DNA of 11,425 nt from Tychonema litorale BBK16 (GTDB taxonomy: Bacteria; Cyanobacteriota; Cyanobacteriia; Cyanobacteriales; Microcoleaceae), in assembly GCF_021648855.1 (NCBI RefSeq), contig NZ_JAKJHX010000094.1, positions 1 to 11,425 of the forward strand. The letters run 5' to 3'. The translations under genes were made by a program, and so were the position numbers. The notes beneath the pieces are model-generated. The model was not told the origin of the DNA and searched no databases. It saw only the letters and a list, made by a program, of their open reading frames with translations. Positions 1-6,382 of this stretch are shown piece after piece (positions within the stretch are counted from its first letter, which is position 1; each line of letters begins with the position of its first letter).

Positions 1-54
1 CCTTCTTCCTTCTTCCTTCTTCCTTCTTCCTTCTTCCTTCTTCCTTCTTCCTTC
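1..54. repeat. Heptanucleotide tandem repeat (CCTTCTT)n, STRR type
   Basis: Seven perfect CCTTCTT units plus a partial CCTTC are visible, running to the left edge, so the array may be longer. On the minus strand it reads AAGGAAG, an uninterrupted purine tract. Its last two bases are part of the TGA stop codon (53-55) of the minus-strand kinase gene, so the array begins exactly where that protein ends. Short tandem 7-bp repeats (STRRs) are a known class of repeat in filamentous cyanobacteria. No function can be read from it; it could be a slippage-prone 3' untranslated region or lie in the leader of a further gene to the left. Confidence 0.95.
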
Positions 55-1492
55 AAATCATTGGCAACAAAATCTCAAATTCCGTACCAGTACCGGGTGT
101 AGAATGCAAATTCAACTTACCTTTGTGCTTCTCCGTCACAATTTGATGAGTAATTGCCAATCCCAATCCCGTACCCTTCCCCGCCGGTTTGGTGGTAAAA
201 AATGTCTCGAAAATCCGTCGCTGAATTTCTGGCGGAATACCAGGCCCATTATCAGCAATTCTAATCGCTATCCAACCATGACTTTGACTTTTTTCCGCTA
301 CTTCCGAGTTTAGTTGACCTTTTTGATTGAATAAAGATAGCTGTTTTGAATTATCCCAATCGTCTCTGACATAGTTTTGCATCAATTCTGAACTCACGCA
401 ATCTCCGTCAGCCACATCTATCAGCTCAGTCTCAATAGTAATAGCAGGCACAAAACCTTTTTTTCCTTTTAGTTCTTCCAAAGCATCGGCCGCATTGCTG
501 ATGATGTTCATGAATACCTGGCTCAACTGACCAGAGTAACACTTGACCAAAGGCAAATCGCCATAACTTTTAGCTACTTTGATGTTGTACTTTAGACGGT
601 TTTTCATAATCAGCAGTGTGCTGTCGATACATTCATGAATGTTCGCTTCTTTCCGATGGGTTTCGTCCATGTGAGAGAAGGTGTGCAGGCTGGTAACGAG
701 TTCGGTCAATCTCTCGGCTGAAACTTTCATACTTTTGAGAATTTCTGCCCAATCTTCTTGTAAAAAATCAAATTCTATGCGTTCTTTTAGTTCCTCAATT
801 TCTTCGTTTTCACCGACAATTTTTTCGTAAGCCGACAACAACTCCATTAAGTCTTTGGAGTAGTTCGACAAAAAGTCGAGATTTCCGGTGATGCAGGTAA
901 CAGGATTTCTGATTTCGTGGGCGACTCCAGCTACCATTTGTCCCAAACTGGCCAGTTTTTCGGTTTGAATGAGTTGGGATTGTGTTTGCTGGCGCAGCAA
1001 TTTTGTCGCTAGTTCGTGAATATTTGATTGGGCTACTAGCAGTTCGTGCGCGTCTAGCAAACAATAAGTTTGGGTTGACAATTGAACTACAATGGGTTCG
1101 TAAAGCAGTTCTCTCGATCGCACCAGCGACTTTTTGGCTGCATCCACTATTAAAGTATCGCTAGGAAAAATTAAAATTTCTGTTTGGGCAAAGCGATACA
1201 AAGCCCTGACAGGTCGTCTTAGAAATAATTCTCGCCCAAAGGGACGACTGATAAATTCCAAAAATCTCCGGCGGGAAATCATTCCGGCAAATTCACCCAT
1301 ATCAGTCAAAATAACTCCTGGAAGTAGCGGATAAGCCTCCAACATCTGAGCTATTTTACTTCCCACATCTGTCGCTTCTACCTGAAAATCGTAAAGCGAT
1401 AATTCTTGGATTATAGAATCCAAACGGAATTCGGATCTAGAGGCCTCTGGCATGGTCGGGACTGGTATTTCTATGCAGGACGTATTCAACAT
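53..1492 (-). CDS. HK1: sensor histidine kinase with N-terminal CBS-like module
   Basis: A 479-residue soluble histidine kinase with no transmembrane segment. Residues about 24-155 form a CBS-pair-like sensor module, with the signature LPGVILTD at 57-64 followed by GMISRRRFLE (70-79) and a second half ending in LLDAHELLVAQS (145-156). A helical, probably coiled-coil linker leads to the H box (AHEIRNP, phospho-acceptor His192), a long dimerisation region (about 200-310), the N box (NIISNAADAL, Asn329 and Asn333), the G1 box DNGPG (414-418), the F box around FETFF (428-432) and the G2 box with glycines 438, 440, 442 and 444. All catalytic boxes are intact, so it should autophosphorylate. Compared with its two paralogues it has about 40 extra polar residues before the G1 box (roughly 360-405). 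The ATG at 1492 is preceded on its strand by GGTGA about 7 nt upstream. No response regulator is adjacent; its partner and signal are unknown. Confidence 0.93.
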   Translation of the reverse strand: MLNTSCIEIPVPTMPEASRSEFRLDSIIQELSLYDFQVEATDVGSKIAQMLEAYPLLPGVILTDMGEFAGMISRRRFLEFISRPFGRELFLRRPVRALYRFAQTEILIFPSDTLIVDAAKKSLVRSRELLYEPIVVQLSTQTYCLLDAHELLVAQSNIHELATKLLRQQTQSQLIQTEKLASLGQMVAGVAHEIRNPVTCITGNLDFLSNYSKDLMELLSAYEKIVGENEEIEELKERIEFDFLQEDWAEILKSMKVSAERLTELVTSLHTFSHMDETHRKEANIHECIDSTLLIMKNRLKYNIKVAKSYGDLPLVKCYSGQLSQVFMNIISNAADALEELKGKKGFVPAITIETELIDVADGDCVSSELMQNYVRDDWDNSKQLSLFNQKGQLNSEVAEKSQSHGWIAIRIADNGPGIPPEIQRRIFETFFTTKPAGKGTGLGLAITHQIVTEKHKGKLNLHSTPGTGTEFEILLPMI

Positions 1493-1543
1493 AAATTGAT
1501 CACCATGAAGATTGAGGTTATATTTAATTGAAAATGGTGGAAT

Positions 1544-1560
1544 ATCTCAATAAATGAGAT
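1544..1560. promoter_or_regulatory. Small inverted repeat upstream of HK1
   Basis: ATCTCA and TGAGAT form perfect 6-bp arms around a 5-nt centre (ATAAA), 52-68 bp upstream of the HK1 start. It could be an operator or a hairpin in the kinase leader. Only the symmetry supports this; no regulator family is recognised. Confidence 0.3.
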
Positions 1561-1699
1561 TTTACCGATCGGACTATAAGCAATATAGAAGTAAAATAGA
1601 TGCGCCCTGGCAATTATGCCTGACTTTATTCTATATTGACTTTTGGGGTATTAACGATTAGTTTCAGAAATCTGCGACCAGTTAACCTAATTTTAAAAT

Positions 1700-1718
1700 T
1701 TTAACCTATTGTTAACAC
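1700..1718 (+). promoter_or_regulatory. Weaker Pho-box-like pair (TTTAACCT-att-GTTAACAC)
   Basis: Two TTAAC blocks lie 11 bp apart. The first matches the cyanobacterial Pho-box half-site PyTTAAPyPy(T/A) perfectly and the second only in its core. Another GTTAACCT lies at 1681-1688, but out of the 11-bp phase. The intergenic region is AT-rich, so chance occurrence is possible. It lies between two divergent genes and could act on either. Confidence 0.25.
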
Positions 1719-1794
1719 TAATGGAAACTTGCATTGATTTGGTATGGTTTGTACAATTATTTAGTTCAAGCAATAACTGGACAGCAACTAATTC

Positions 1795-1834
1795 TTTAAC
1801 TTAATCTTAACTTGCCGCTGCGATCGGCTATGAT
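1795..1834 (+). promoter_or_regulatory. Candidate Pho-box (SphR/PhoB-type) promoter of the permease gene
   Basis: TTTAACTT (1795-1802) and CTTAACTT (1806-1813) are two perfect matches to the cyanobacterial Pho-box half-site PyTTAAPyPy(T/A), separated by exactly 3 nt as in known sites. A -10-like TATGAT follows at 1829-1834, 15 nt after the second half-site, so the repeats would occupy the -35 region as activator sites for PhoB-type regulators do. The permease ATG is 47 nt further on. Known sites often have three half-sites; a third in-phase copy is not seen here. The sequence match is direct; regulation by phosphate is inference. Confidence 0.42.
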
Positions 1835-1881
1835 TTGTTACAATGGTGTGCCCAAGACAGCAATTTACAAGTAGGTGATAG

Positions 1882-2964
1882 ATGCAACCCGCCCTAACAA
1901 ATCAGTTAAACAATGCTTTTACCCTGTTTCTCAGTTTGTTAGTAGAGGCAATACCTTTTTTGCTGCTGGGAGTTTTATTTTCCGGCTTGCTACTAGGGTT
2001 TATAGACGATCGCAAACTGATCGCCCGCATTCCCCGAAACCCACTGCTGGGGGCTTTAGCTGGCAGTTTGATCGGTTTTCTGTTTCCCGTGTGTGAGTGC
2101 GGAAACGTGCCCGTGGCCCGCAGGTTGCTGATGCAGGGAGTGCCGCCACCTGTGGCGATCGGCTTTTTACTCGCGGCCCCGACAATCAATCCCGTCGTGA
2201 TTTGGGCGACTTGGACAGCATTTCGGGATCAGCCAGAAATCGTAGTTTTACGAGTCGTATTTTCTCTAGTGACAGCAACAATCATCGGCTGGGTATTCAG
2301 CGCCCAGAAAGACTTGCGACCTCTGCTACAACCGTCTGTAGCCCGCGCCATTCCTCTACCTAAACCGGAACTCTCCCAAAAAGAGCTACTACTAAAAGCT
2401 GAAACTCCGTCGCTGTTGCAGTCGGGGACGTTTATGCTCGGTATGCCGGGGGGTGCGGTGCCGATCGAATCTCTACTACAAAACGACTGGAAGCCCTTAC
2501 AAACAGACAAAACCGCAAAATCCTCGAAACCTTCGTCCATGTTCCACCGCGTTTCCAAAGAGCGTCTGCACCTGCTTTTGGATAGCGTGGTACAGGAGTT
2601 GCGGGAATTGGGAGGTGTGTTAGTCATTGGTAGTGCGATCGCGGCAATCATTCAAGTTGGCACCCCCCGCGAACTAATTCTCAACCTCGGCCAAGGCCCC
2701 GTTTCTTCAATTCTCGCCATGCTGCTACTAGCCGCACTCGTATCGATTTGTTCTACGGTAGATGCCTTTTTTGCCCTATCTTTTGCGGCCACATTTACCA
2801 GCGGTTCGCTATTAGCATTTCTCGTGTTCGGCCCGATGTTTGACCTCAAAGGCATTGGTTTAATGCTATCAATCTTTCGGGGTAGAGCGATCATTTACTT
2901 AATGGTTCTGGCTGCTCAGTTAACCTTTTTAATGACCCTCGCCGTGAACTTATATCTAGGTTAA
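1882..2964 (+). CDS. Membrane permease, UPF0718 / YraQ-YcgR (ArsP-like) family
   Basis: A 360-residue integral membrane protein with about eight hydrophobic segments in two blocks (about 12-140 and 237-358), separated by a polar, probably cytoplasmic loop (about 141-232). The family signature is clear: CECGNVPVARRLL (71-83) with Cys71 and Cys73, followed by the AAPTINPVV helix (98-106), and in the second half ICSTVDAF (289-296) with Cys290 and Asp294. Such permeases (PF03773) include ArsP exporters of organoarsenicals, but for the YcgR-like branch that pairs with a DUF1980 protein the substrate is not established. The cysteines suggest a thiophilic or metal-related substrate; this is inference. 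The start ATG has AGGTGAT a few bases upstream. The TIGR03943 gene 97 bp downstream is the usual genomic partner. The promoter region has Pho-box-like sites. Confidence 0.88.
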   Translation: MQPALTNQLNNAFTLFLSLLVEAIPFLLLGVLFSGLLLGFIDDRKLIARIPRNPLLGALAGSLIGFLFPVCECGNVPVARRLLMQGVPPPVAIGFLLAAPTINPVVIWATWTAFRDQPEIVVLRVVFSLVTATIIGWVFSAQKDLRPLLQPSVARAIPLPKPELSQKELLLKAETPSLLQSGTFMLGMPGGAVPIESLLQNDWKPLQTDKTAKSSKPSSMFHRVSKERLHLLLDSVVQELRELGGVLVIGSAIAAIIQVGTPRELILNLGQGPVSSILAMLLLAALVSICSTVDAFFALSFAATFTSGSLLAFLVFGPMFDLKGIGLMLSIFRGRAIIYLMVLAAQLTFLMTLAVNLYLG

Positions 2965-2984
2965 GGAATTTGCTGGACAAATAA

Positions 2985-3011
2985 CCCTTCGACCCTTCGA
3001 CTCCGCTCAGG
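2985..3011. repeat. Intergenic repeat element (CCCTTCGA ... CTCCGCTCAGG)
   Basis: This stretch contains a directly doubled CCCTTCGA followed by CTCCGCTCAGG. From general knowledge, elements of the form CCCTTCGACTCCGCTCAGG recur between genes in many cyanobacterial genomes; here the left part is duplicated. It sits just after the permease stop, so it may influence the 3' end or read-through into the next gene. Copy number in this genome cannot be judged from the window. Confidence 0.6.
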
Positions 3012-3018
3012 TTACTGT

Positions 3019-3060
3019 AATAACGAATAACAAATAACGAATAACAAATAACAAATAACA
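3019..3060. repeat. Heptanucleotide tandem repeat AATAAC(A/G), six units
   Basis: Six contiguous units alternate between AATAACG and AATAACA (G, A, G, A, A, A). The seventh position reads AATGACT and contains the ATG of the next gene, differing from the unit by an A-to-G change at the fourth base and a terminal T. The array therefore occupies the whole ribosome-binding region of that gene, and no Shine-Dalgarno sequence is present. It belongs to the heptamer-repeat class of filamentous cyanobacteria. Confidence 0.93.
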
Positions 3061-3061
3061 A

Positions 3062-3850
3062 ATGACTCTTAAAAAACTCAGCCCTTGGCTGGATGCACTA
3101 GCTATCTTAGGCTGGGGTATACTACTCCTCAAATATTGGATTACCGGCAAATTAAGCATTCTGATTCACCCCAATTACTTTGGCTTGACTATCGCCGGAG
3201 GAATCGCCTTAATATTTATTGGTGGCTTGAAAATTTGGGAACTCATAAAGCTCGATCGCGCCAAACAGCAATCCCGGACATCACCAGTAATAGACTCTCC
3301 GAGAATAGCAGAAGTTGAACACATTACTTTATTCCCTCCCACATTTGGTAGTACCTTAATGTTGAGCGTGGCACTAATTGGTTTACTAACAACACCACGC
3401 ACATTTACCAGCCAGACAGCATTAGAACGAGGTCTTACCGAATCCCTACCCATCACCCGACTGGAACCCCAAGAATTTCGCAATACTACAAAGCCCGAAA
3501 ACCGATCGCTCGTCGAGTGGGTGCGCCTGTTAAATTTCAATCCAGAGCCAGATACATATAAAGGTCAAAAAGTCAAGGTTCAAGGATTTGTAATTCACCC
3601 GCCGAACATAGCAGAACAATATCTGTGGATTGGGCGTTTTATTATTACCTGCTGTGCAGCAGATGCCTATCCAGTAGGTTTGCCAGTAAAATTACTGATC
3701 GGTCAAAGCCGAGTCGCATTTCCTCCCGACAGTTGGTTAGAAATAGAAGGAGAGGCGAGCACAGAAGAACTCCAAGGCAAACGCAAACTAACAATTCAGG
3801 CTTCTTCCCTCAAATCAATTCCCGAACCCAAAAACCCCTATGATTATTAA
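3062..3850 (+). CDS. TIGR03943 / DUF1980 family membrane protein (YcgQ-like), permease partner
   Basis: A 262-residue protein with two N-terminal membrane helices (about 9-26 and 39-58), a third at about 95-112, and a C-terminal soluble domain (about 150-255) that is probably beta-rich. The family hallmark is in that domain: VQGFVIHPP (173-181), then FIITCCAADAYPVGLPV (193-209) with the paired Cys197-Cys198 and Asp201. Length and domain order fit TIGR03943. Members are nearly always beside a UPF0718 permease, as here, so the two probably form one transport complex; the Cys and His residues may bind metal (inference). The ATG is placed in the last unit of the AATAACA array; the N-terminal MTLKKLSPWLDALAILGWG is a natural family start, so the position is credible although no Shine-Dalgarno is visible. 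Function in detail is unknown. Confidence 0.87.
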   Translation: MTLKKLSPWLDALAILGWGILLLKYWITGKLSILIHPNYFGLTIAGGIALIFIGGLKIWELIKLDRAKQQSRTSPVIDSPRIAEVEHITLFPPTFGSTLMLSVALIGLLTTPRTFTSQTALERGLTESLPITRLEPQEFRNTTKPENRSLVEWVRLLNFNPEPDTYKGQKVKVQGFVIHPPNIAEQYLWIGRFIITCCAADAYPVGLPVKLLIGQSRVAFPPDSWLEIEGEASTEELQGKRKLTIQASSLKSIPEPKNPYDY

Positions 3851-3897
3851 GATAGAGTACACCTAGCTACAAAAGTGGCAGGAAAATTCTGTAGCAG

Positions 3898-3926
3898 TTG
3901 CCAACGGCAGATCCAGCAACTAAACT
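3898..3926 (+). promoter_or_regulatory. Candidate sigma70-type promoter of the flippase gene
   Basis: TTGCCA (3898-3903) and TAAACT (3921-3926) are 17 nt apart, upstream of the flippase ATG at 3954. TTGCCA matches five of six -35 bases and TAAACT four of six -10 bases. A second A/T-rich -10-like TATAAA lies at 3933-3938. The 103-bp gap suggests that the flippase starts a new transcription unit rather than belonging to the permease pair. Confidence 0.35.
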
Positions 3927-3953
3927 CATAATTATAAAATAAGTCCTCAGTTT

Positions 3954-5330
3954 ATGTCATCCGAAAAAAAATTAGCTATCAAAGGTGCAGCCTGGACGAT
4001 AGTCAGCTATGGAGGCAGTCAAATTATCCGATTTGGCAGTAACCTAATCCTGACACGTCTGCTGTTACCAGAACTATTTGGTCTTCTCGGTCTCGCCTAT
4101 ATTTTCATCGTAGGTGTGCACCTATTCTCAGATATAGGTCTGGGGCAAAGTATCATCCAAAACAAGCGGGGCGAAGATCCAGAATTTATCAACACCGCTT
4201 GGACAATGCAAATTATTCGCAGCTTATTTATTTGGTTGTGTGTAATTTTAATCACTTGGCCTGTAGCTAATTTCTATCAAGAACCCCGTCTGCTATGGTT
4301 GATTCCAGCGATCAGTATCAACACCCTAATAGGAGGATTCAACTCCACTGCAATATTCAGCCTCAACCGCAGAATGTCAGTCAAGGAAGTAGTGATTTTT
4401 GAGTTTGGCATCCAAGTAATTTCTGTTACAGTCATGATTATCTGGGCTTGTTTAAGTCCCAGCATCTGGGCGATCGTCGCAGGCAGTTTTATTAACTCTA
4501 TAGTCGAGTTAATATGGGGTCATTTTTTGATTAAGGAGCAGTCACACCGCTTCGCTTGGGATAAAACAGCAGTTAAAGAAATATTTTCTTATGGGAAATG
4601 GATATTTTTGTCTACACTTTTATCTTTTCTGTGTTCTCAAGCCGATCGCCTAGTTCTAGCAAAAATATTTGATCTCACAATGTTGGGAATTTATGGCATA
4701 GCTTTCACCCTTGGTGATATGCCACGTCAAGTCATCACCGCCATCGCTGGCAAGGTCATTTTCCCCTCTATTTCCATGCTGGCAGAATTGCCTCGCCAGG
4801 AATTGCGCGCCAAGATTATTAAGAATCGGAGACTGATTCTTATACCCTTAGCAATAGGTTTAGCAATTTTTGTCACTGTTGGAGATCAGTTAATTTTAAC
4901 TCTGTACAGAAAAGAGTATGAGCCAGCATCTTGGATGATGCCAATTTTGGCATTAGGAATTTGGCACACTACCCTCCACTGTCTGATGGGTTCTTGTCTG
5001 TTAGCTTTAGGAAAATCTCAGTATGGAGCTATGGGCAATTTTGTGACTTTCTTGAGTGTCAGTATTGGCATACCAATTGGATATCATTTCCTGGGTAATT
5101 TAGGTGCTGTAATTGCTGTAGCTGTCGGCGACATTCCTACTTATTTAGTAACTAGCTATGGTCTTTGGAAAGAAGGCATACCCTGTTTTTGGGAGGATTT
5201 TAAGTTGACAGCACTGTTTGTAGTGGTACTAGCGATTATACTTTTTTCTAGATACTACTTTGGTGGTGGTTTGCCGATCGATAAATTATCACCTATCGAT
5301 TTATCACCTATAAATCCACTATTTCAGTAA
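3954..5330 (+). CDS. Polysaccharide/lipid-linked oligosaccharide flippase (Wzx/MVF superfamily)
   Basis: A 458-residue polytopic membrane protein with about 12 or more hydrophobic segments. The N-terminal KGAAWTIVSYGGSQIIRFG (10-28) and LILTRLLLPELFGLLGL, then FNSTAIFSLNRRM in the fifth-segment region, are typical of WzxC-like polysaccharide biosynthesis proteins. These flip undecaprenyl-linked glycan units across the inner membrane for capsule, exopolysaccharide or O-antigen. No Shine-Dalgarno is evident at the ATG, but the family-typical N-terminus supports it. The extreme C-terminus contains a short repeat (IDKLSPIDLSPINP) coded by a partly duplicated 15-nt DNA unit. A putative glycosyltransferase starts 20 nt after its stop and is likely cotranscribed. 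The exact glycan is unknown. Confidence 0.9.
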   Translation: MSSEKKLAIKGAAWTIVSYGGSQIIRFGSNLILTRLLLPELFGLLGLAYIFIVGVHLFSDIGLGQSIIQNKRGEDPEFINTAWTMQIIRSLFIWLCVILITWPVANFYQEPRLLWLIPAISINTLIGGFNSTAIFSLNRRMSVKEVVIFEFGIQVISVTVMIIWACLSPSIWAIVAGSFINSIVELIWGHFLIKEQSHRFAWDKTAVKEIFSYGKWIFLSTLLSFLCSQADRLVLAKIFDLTMLGIYGIAFTLGDMPRQVITAIAGKVIFPSISMLAELPRQELRAKIIKNRRLILIPLAIGLAIFVTVGDQLILTLYRKEYEPASWMMPILALGIWHTTLHCLMGSCLLALGKSQYGAMGNFVTFLSVSIGIPIGYHFLGNLGAVIAVAVGDIPTYLVTSYGLWKEGIPCFWEDFKLTALFVVVLAIILFSRYYFGGGLPIDKLSPIDLSPINPLFQ

Positions 5331-5335
5331 ACAAA

Positions 5336-5341
5336 AAGGAG
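5336..5341 (+). promoter_or_regulatory. Ribosome binding site AAGGAG deciding the start of the next gene
   Basis: AAGGAG ends 9 nt before the ATG at 5351 but only 3 nt before an in-frame GTG at 5345. The spacing favours ATG 5351 as the true start. Confidence 0.75.
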
Positions 5342-5350
5342 CTAGTGTAT

Positions 5351-6325
5351 ATGTCATTGCCAAGCAAAAAGACCAAACTAATTAACTTTATTTTTTTACA
5401 AATTGCTTTGATGCAACAAATATTCCTAGTTGCGACTAGGCAGATAAAAATGATGTTGTACCATCAAAGAGGTGTTGTCATAAATTTGTTTAAAGATGAC
5501 GAGCAACCAAAAAATAAACGCCCAAAAATCTTGGTGGCTATTGCACATATTACATCGGTTGAAGAATCTAACAACCAAGAAAAAGCCACAGCAAAAATAG
5601 AGAGACTCAGGCACACAATTGATGGACTGTTGACGAGCTTTGCTCATTGCGACCTCAGTATTGTCGTTCATACTCTACCCAACCGTCACATTACAGCGTA
5701 TTTGCCTGAATATCAAATTAATTGCATTCAGGTACAAGAAGGGCCTGAATGCGATCCGATGTTTGTGGAATTTAGACTTCAGGAAGAATTTGTCAACAAA
5801 GTAGATGAATTTGAATGGTTTTTATTCATAGAAGATGATATTATCTTGTATGATGCTTTTACTATAGAAAAATTAGAAAAATTCAATCAACAAAGCGGAT
5901 TTGAGAATGCAATCCTTTACCCAAATCGTTATGAAATGTATGAAGGAACAAAAAGATATATTGATTTGACAGTCGAGAAAGACTTCGTATGGAATAAACT
6001 ATCTAGTATAGAGATAGAAGAAGTAAAATTTGCTGAATTTAGTAATCCTCATGCAGCCTTTTACTGCTTGTCGAGAAAGCAAATGAAACAATGGATAAAA
6101 TCAGGCCGGACTTGGAAAAATCAAGTTATAAATGTAGGTCCTTTAGAAAGTGCTGCAACTTTTTGTTTGTTGGAATGTTTCTCAATATATAAGCCTCACC
6201 CGTCAAATTTAAATTATTTTGAAGTGAGACACTACGACAGCAAATATTCTCAGCTATACCCAGAACCAGAATCGTCATATACATTATCAGCGGTTGATAG
6301 TTCTGCCAAAAAAGATTCATTTTAA
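5351..6325 (+). CDS. Putative glycosyltransferase-like protein with EDD motif
   Basis: A 324-residue protein of no family I can name. An N-terminal hydrophobic stretch (about 11-29) could anchor it to the membrane. From residue 59 a Rossmann-like strand pattern begins (KILVAIAHI, then DLSIVVHTLP at 101-110), followed by WFLFIEDDIILYD (156-168): an acidic EDD at 161-163 after a hydrophobic strand, as in the metal-binding DXD-type motif of GT-A glycosyltransferases. Later conserved-looking pieces are NPHAAFYCLSRKQM (232-245) and GPLESAAT (263-270), which resemble acceptor-side and catalytic loops in such enzymes. The flippase directly upstream supports a role in building or modifying an exported glycan. 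The gene is AT-rich compared with its downstream neighbour, which may hint at separate origin. Glycosyltransferase activity is inference. Confidence 0.68.
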   Translation: MSLPSKKTKLINFIFLQIALMQQIFLVATRQIKMMLYHQRGVVINLFKDDEQPKNKRPKILVAIAHITSVEESNNQEKATAKIERLRHTIDGLLTSFAHCDLSIVVHTLPNRHITAYLPEYQINCIQVQEGPECDPMFVEFRLQEEFVNKVDEFEWFLFIEDDIILYDAFTIEKLEKFNQQSGFENAILYPNRYEMYEGTKRYIDLTVEKDFVWNKLSSIEIEEVKFAEFSNPHAAFYCLSRKQMKQWIKSGRTWKNQVINVGPLESAATFCLLECFSIYKPHPSNLNYFEVRHYDSKYSQLYPEPESSYTLSAVDSSAKKDSF

Positions 6326-6367
6326 AGTGAATACTTGAAATTTGACCGTGATTTTTGGGCAGGAATT

Positions 6368-6372
6368 AGGAG
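6368..6372 (+). promoter_or_regulatory. Ribosome binding site AGGAG selecting a GTG start
   Basis: AGGAG lies 10 nt upstream of an in-frame GTG at 6383. The longer alternative beginning with TTG at 6335 has no comparable site, so the GTG is preferred. Confidence 0.6.
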
Positions 6373-6382
6373 AGATAAATTT

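Noticed and set aside
1902..2651. Long minus-strand reading frames within the permease gene
   Set aside because: They are antisense to a clearly conserved membrane protein and are rich in Ser, Arg and Pro without any domain pattern, as expected for shadow frames.
5345..5350. GTG start for the EDD-motif gene
   Set aside because: It lies only 3 nt from AAGGAG; the ATG at 5351 has normal spacing.
6335..6382. TTG start 48 nt upstream of the Ig-like/propeller gene start
   Set aside because: It has no ribosome binding site, whereas GTG 6383 has AGGAG at a good distance; the extra 16 residues show no recognisable feature.
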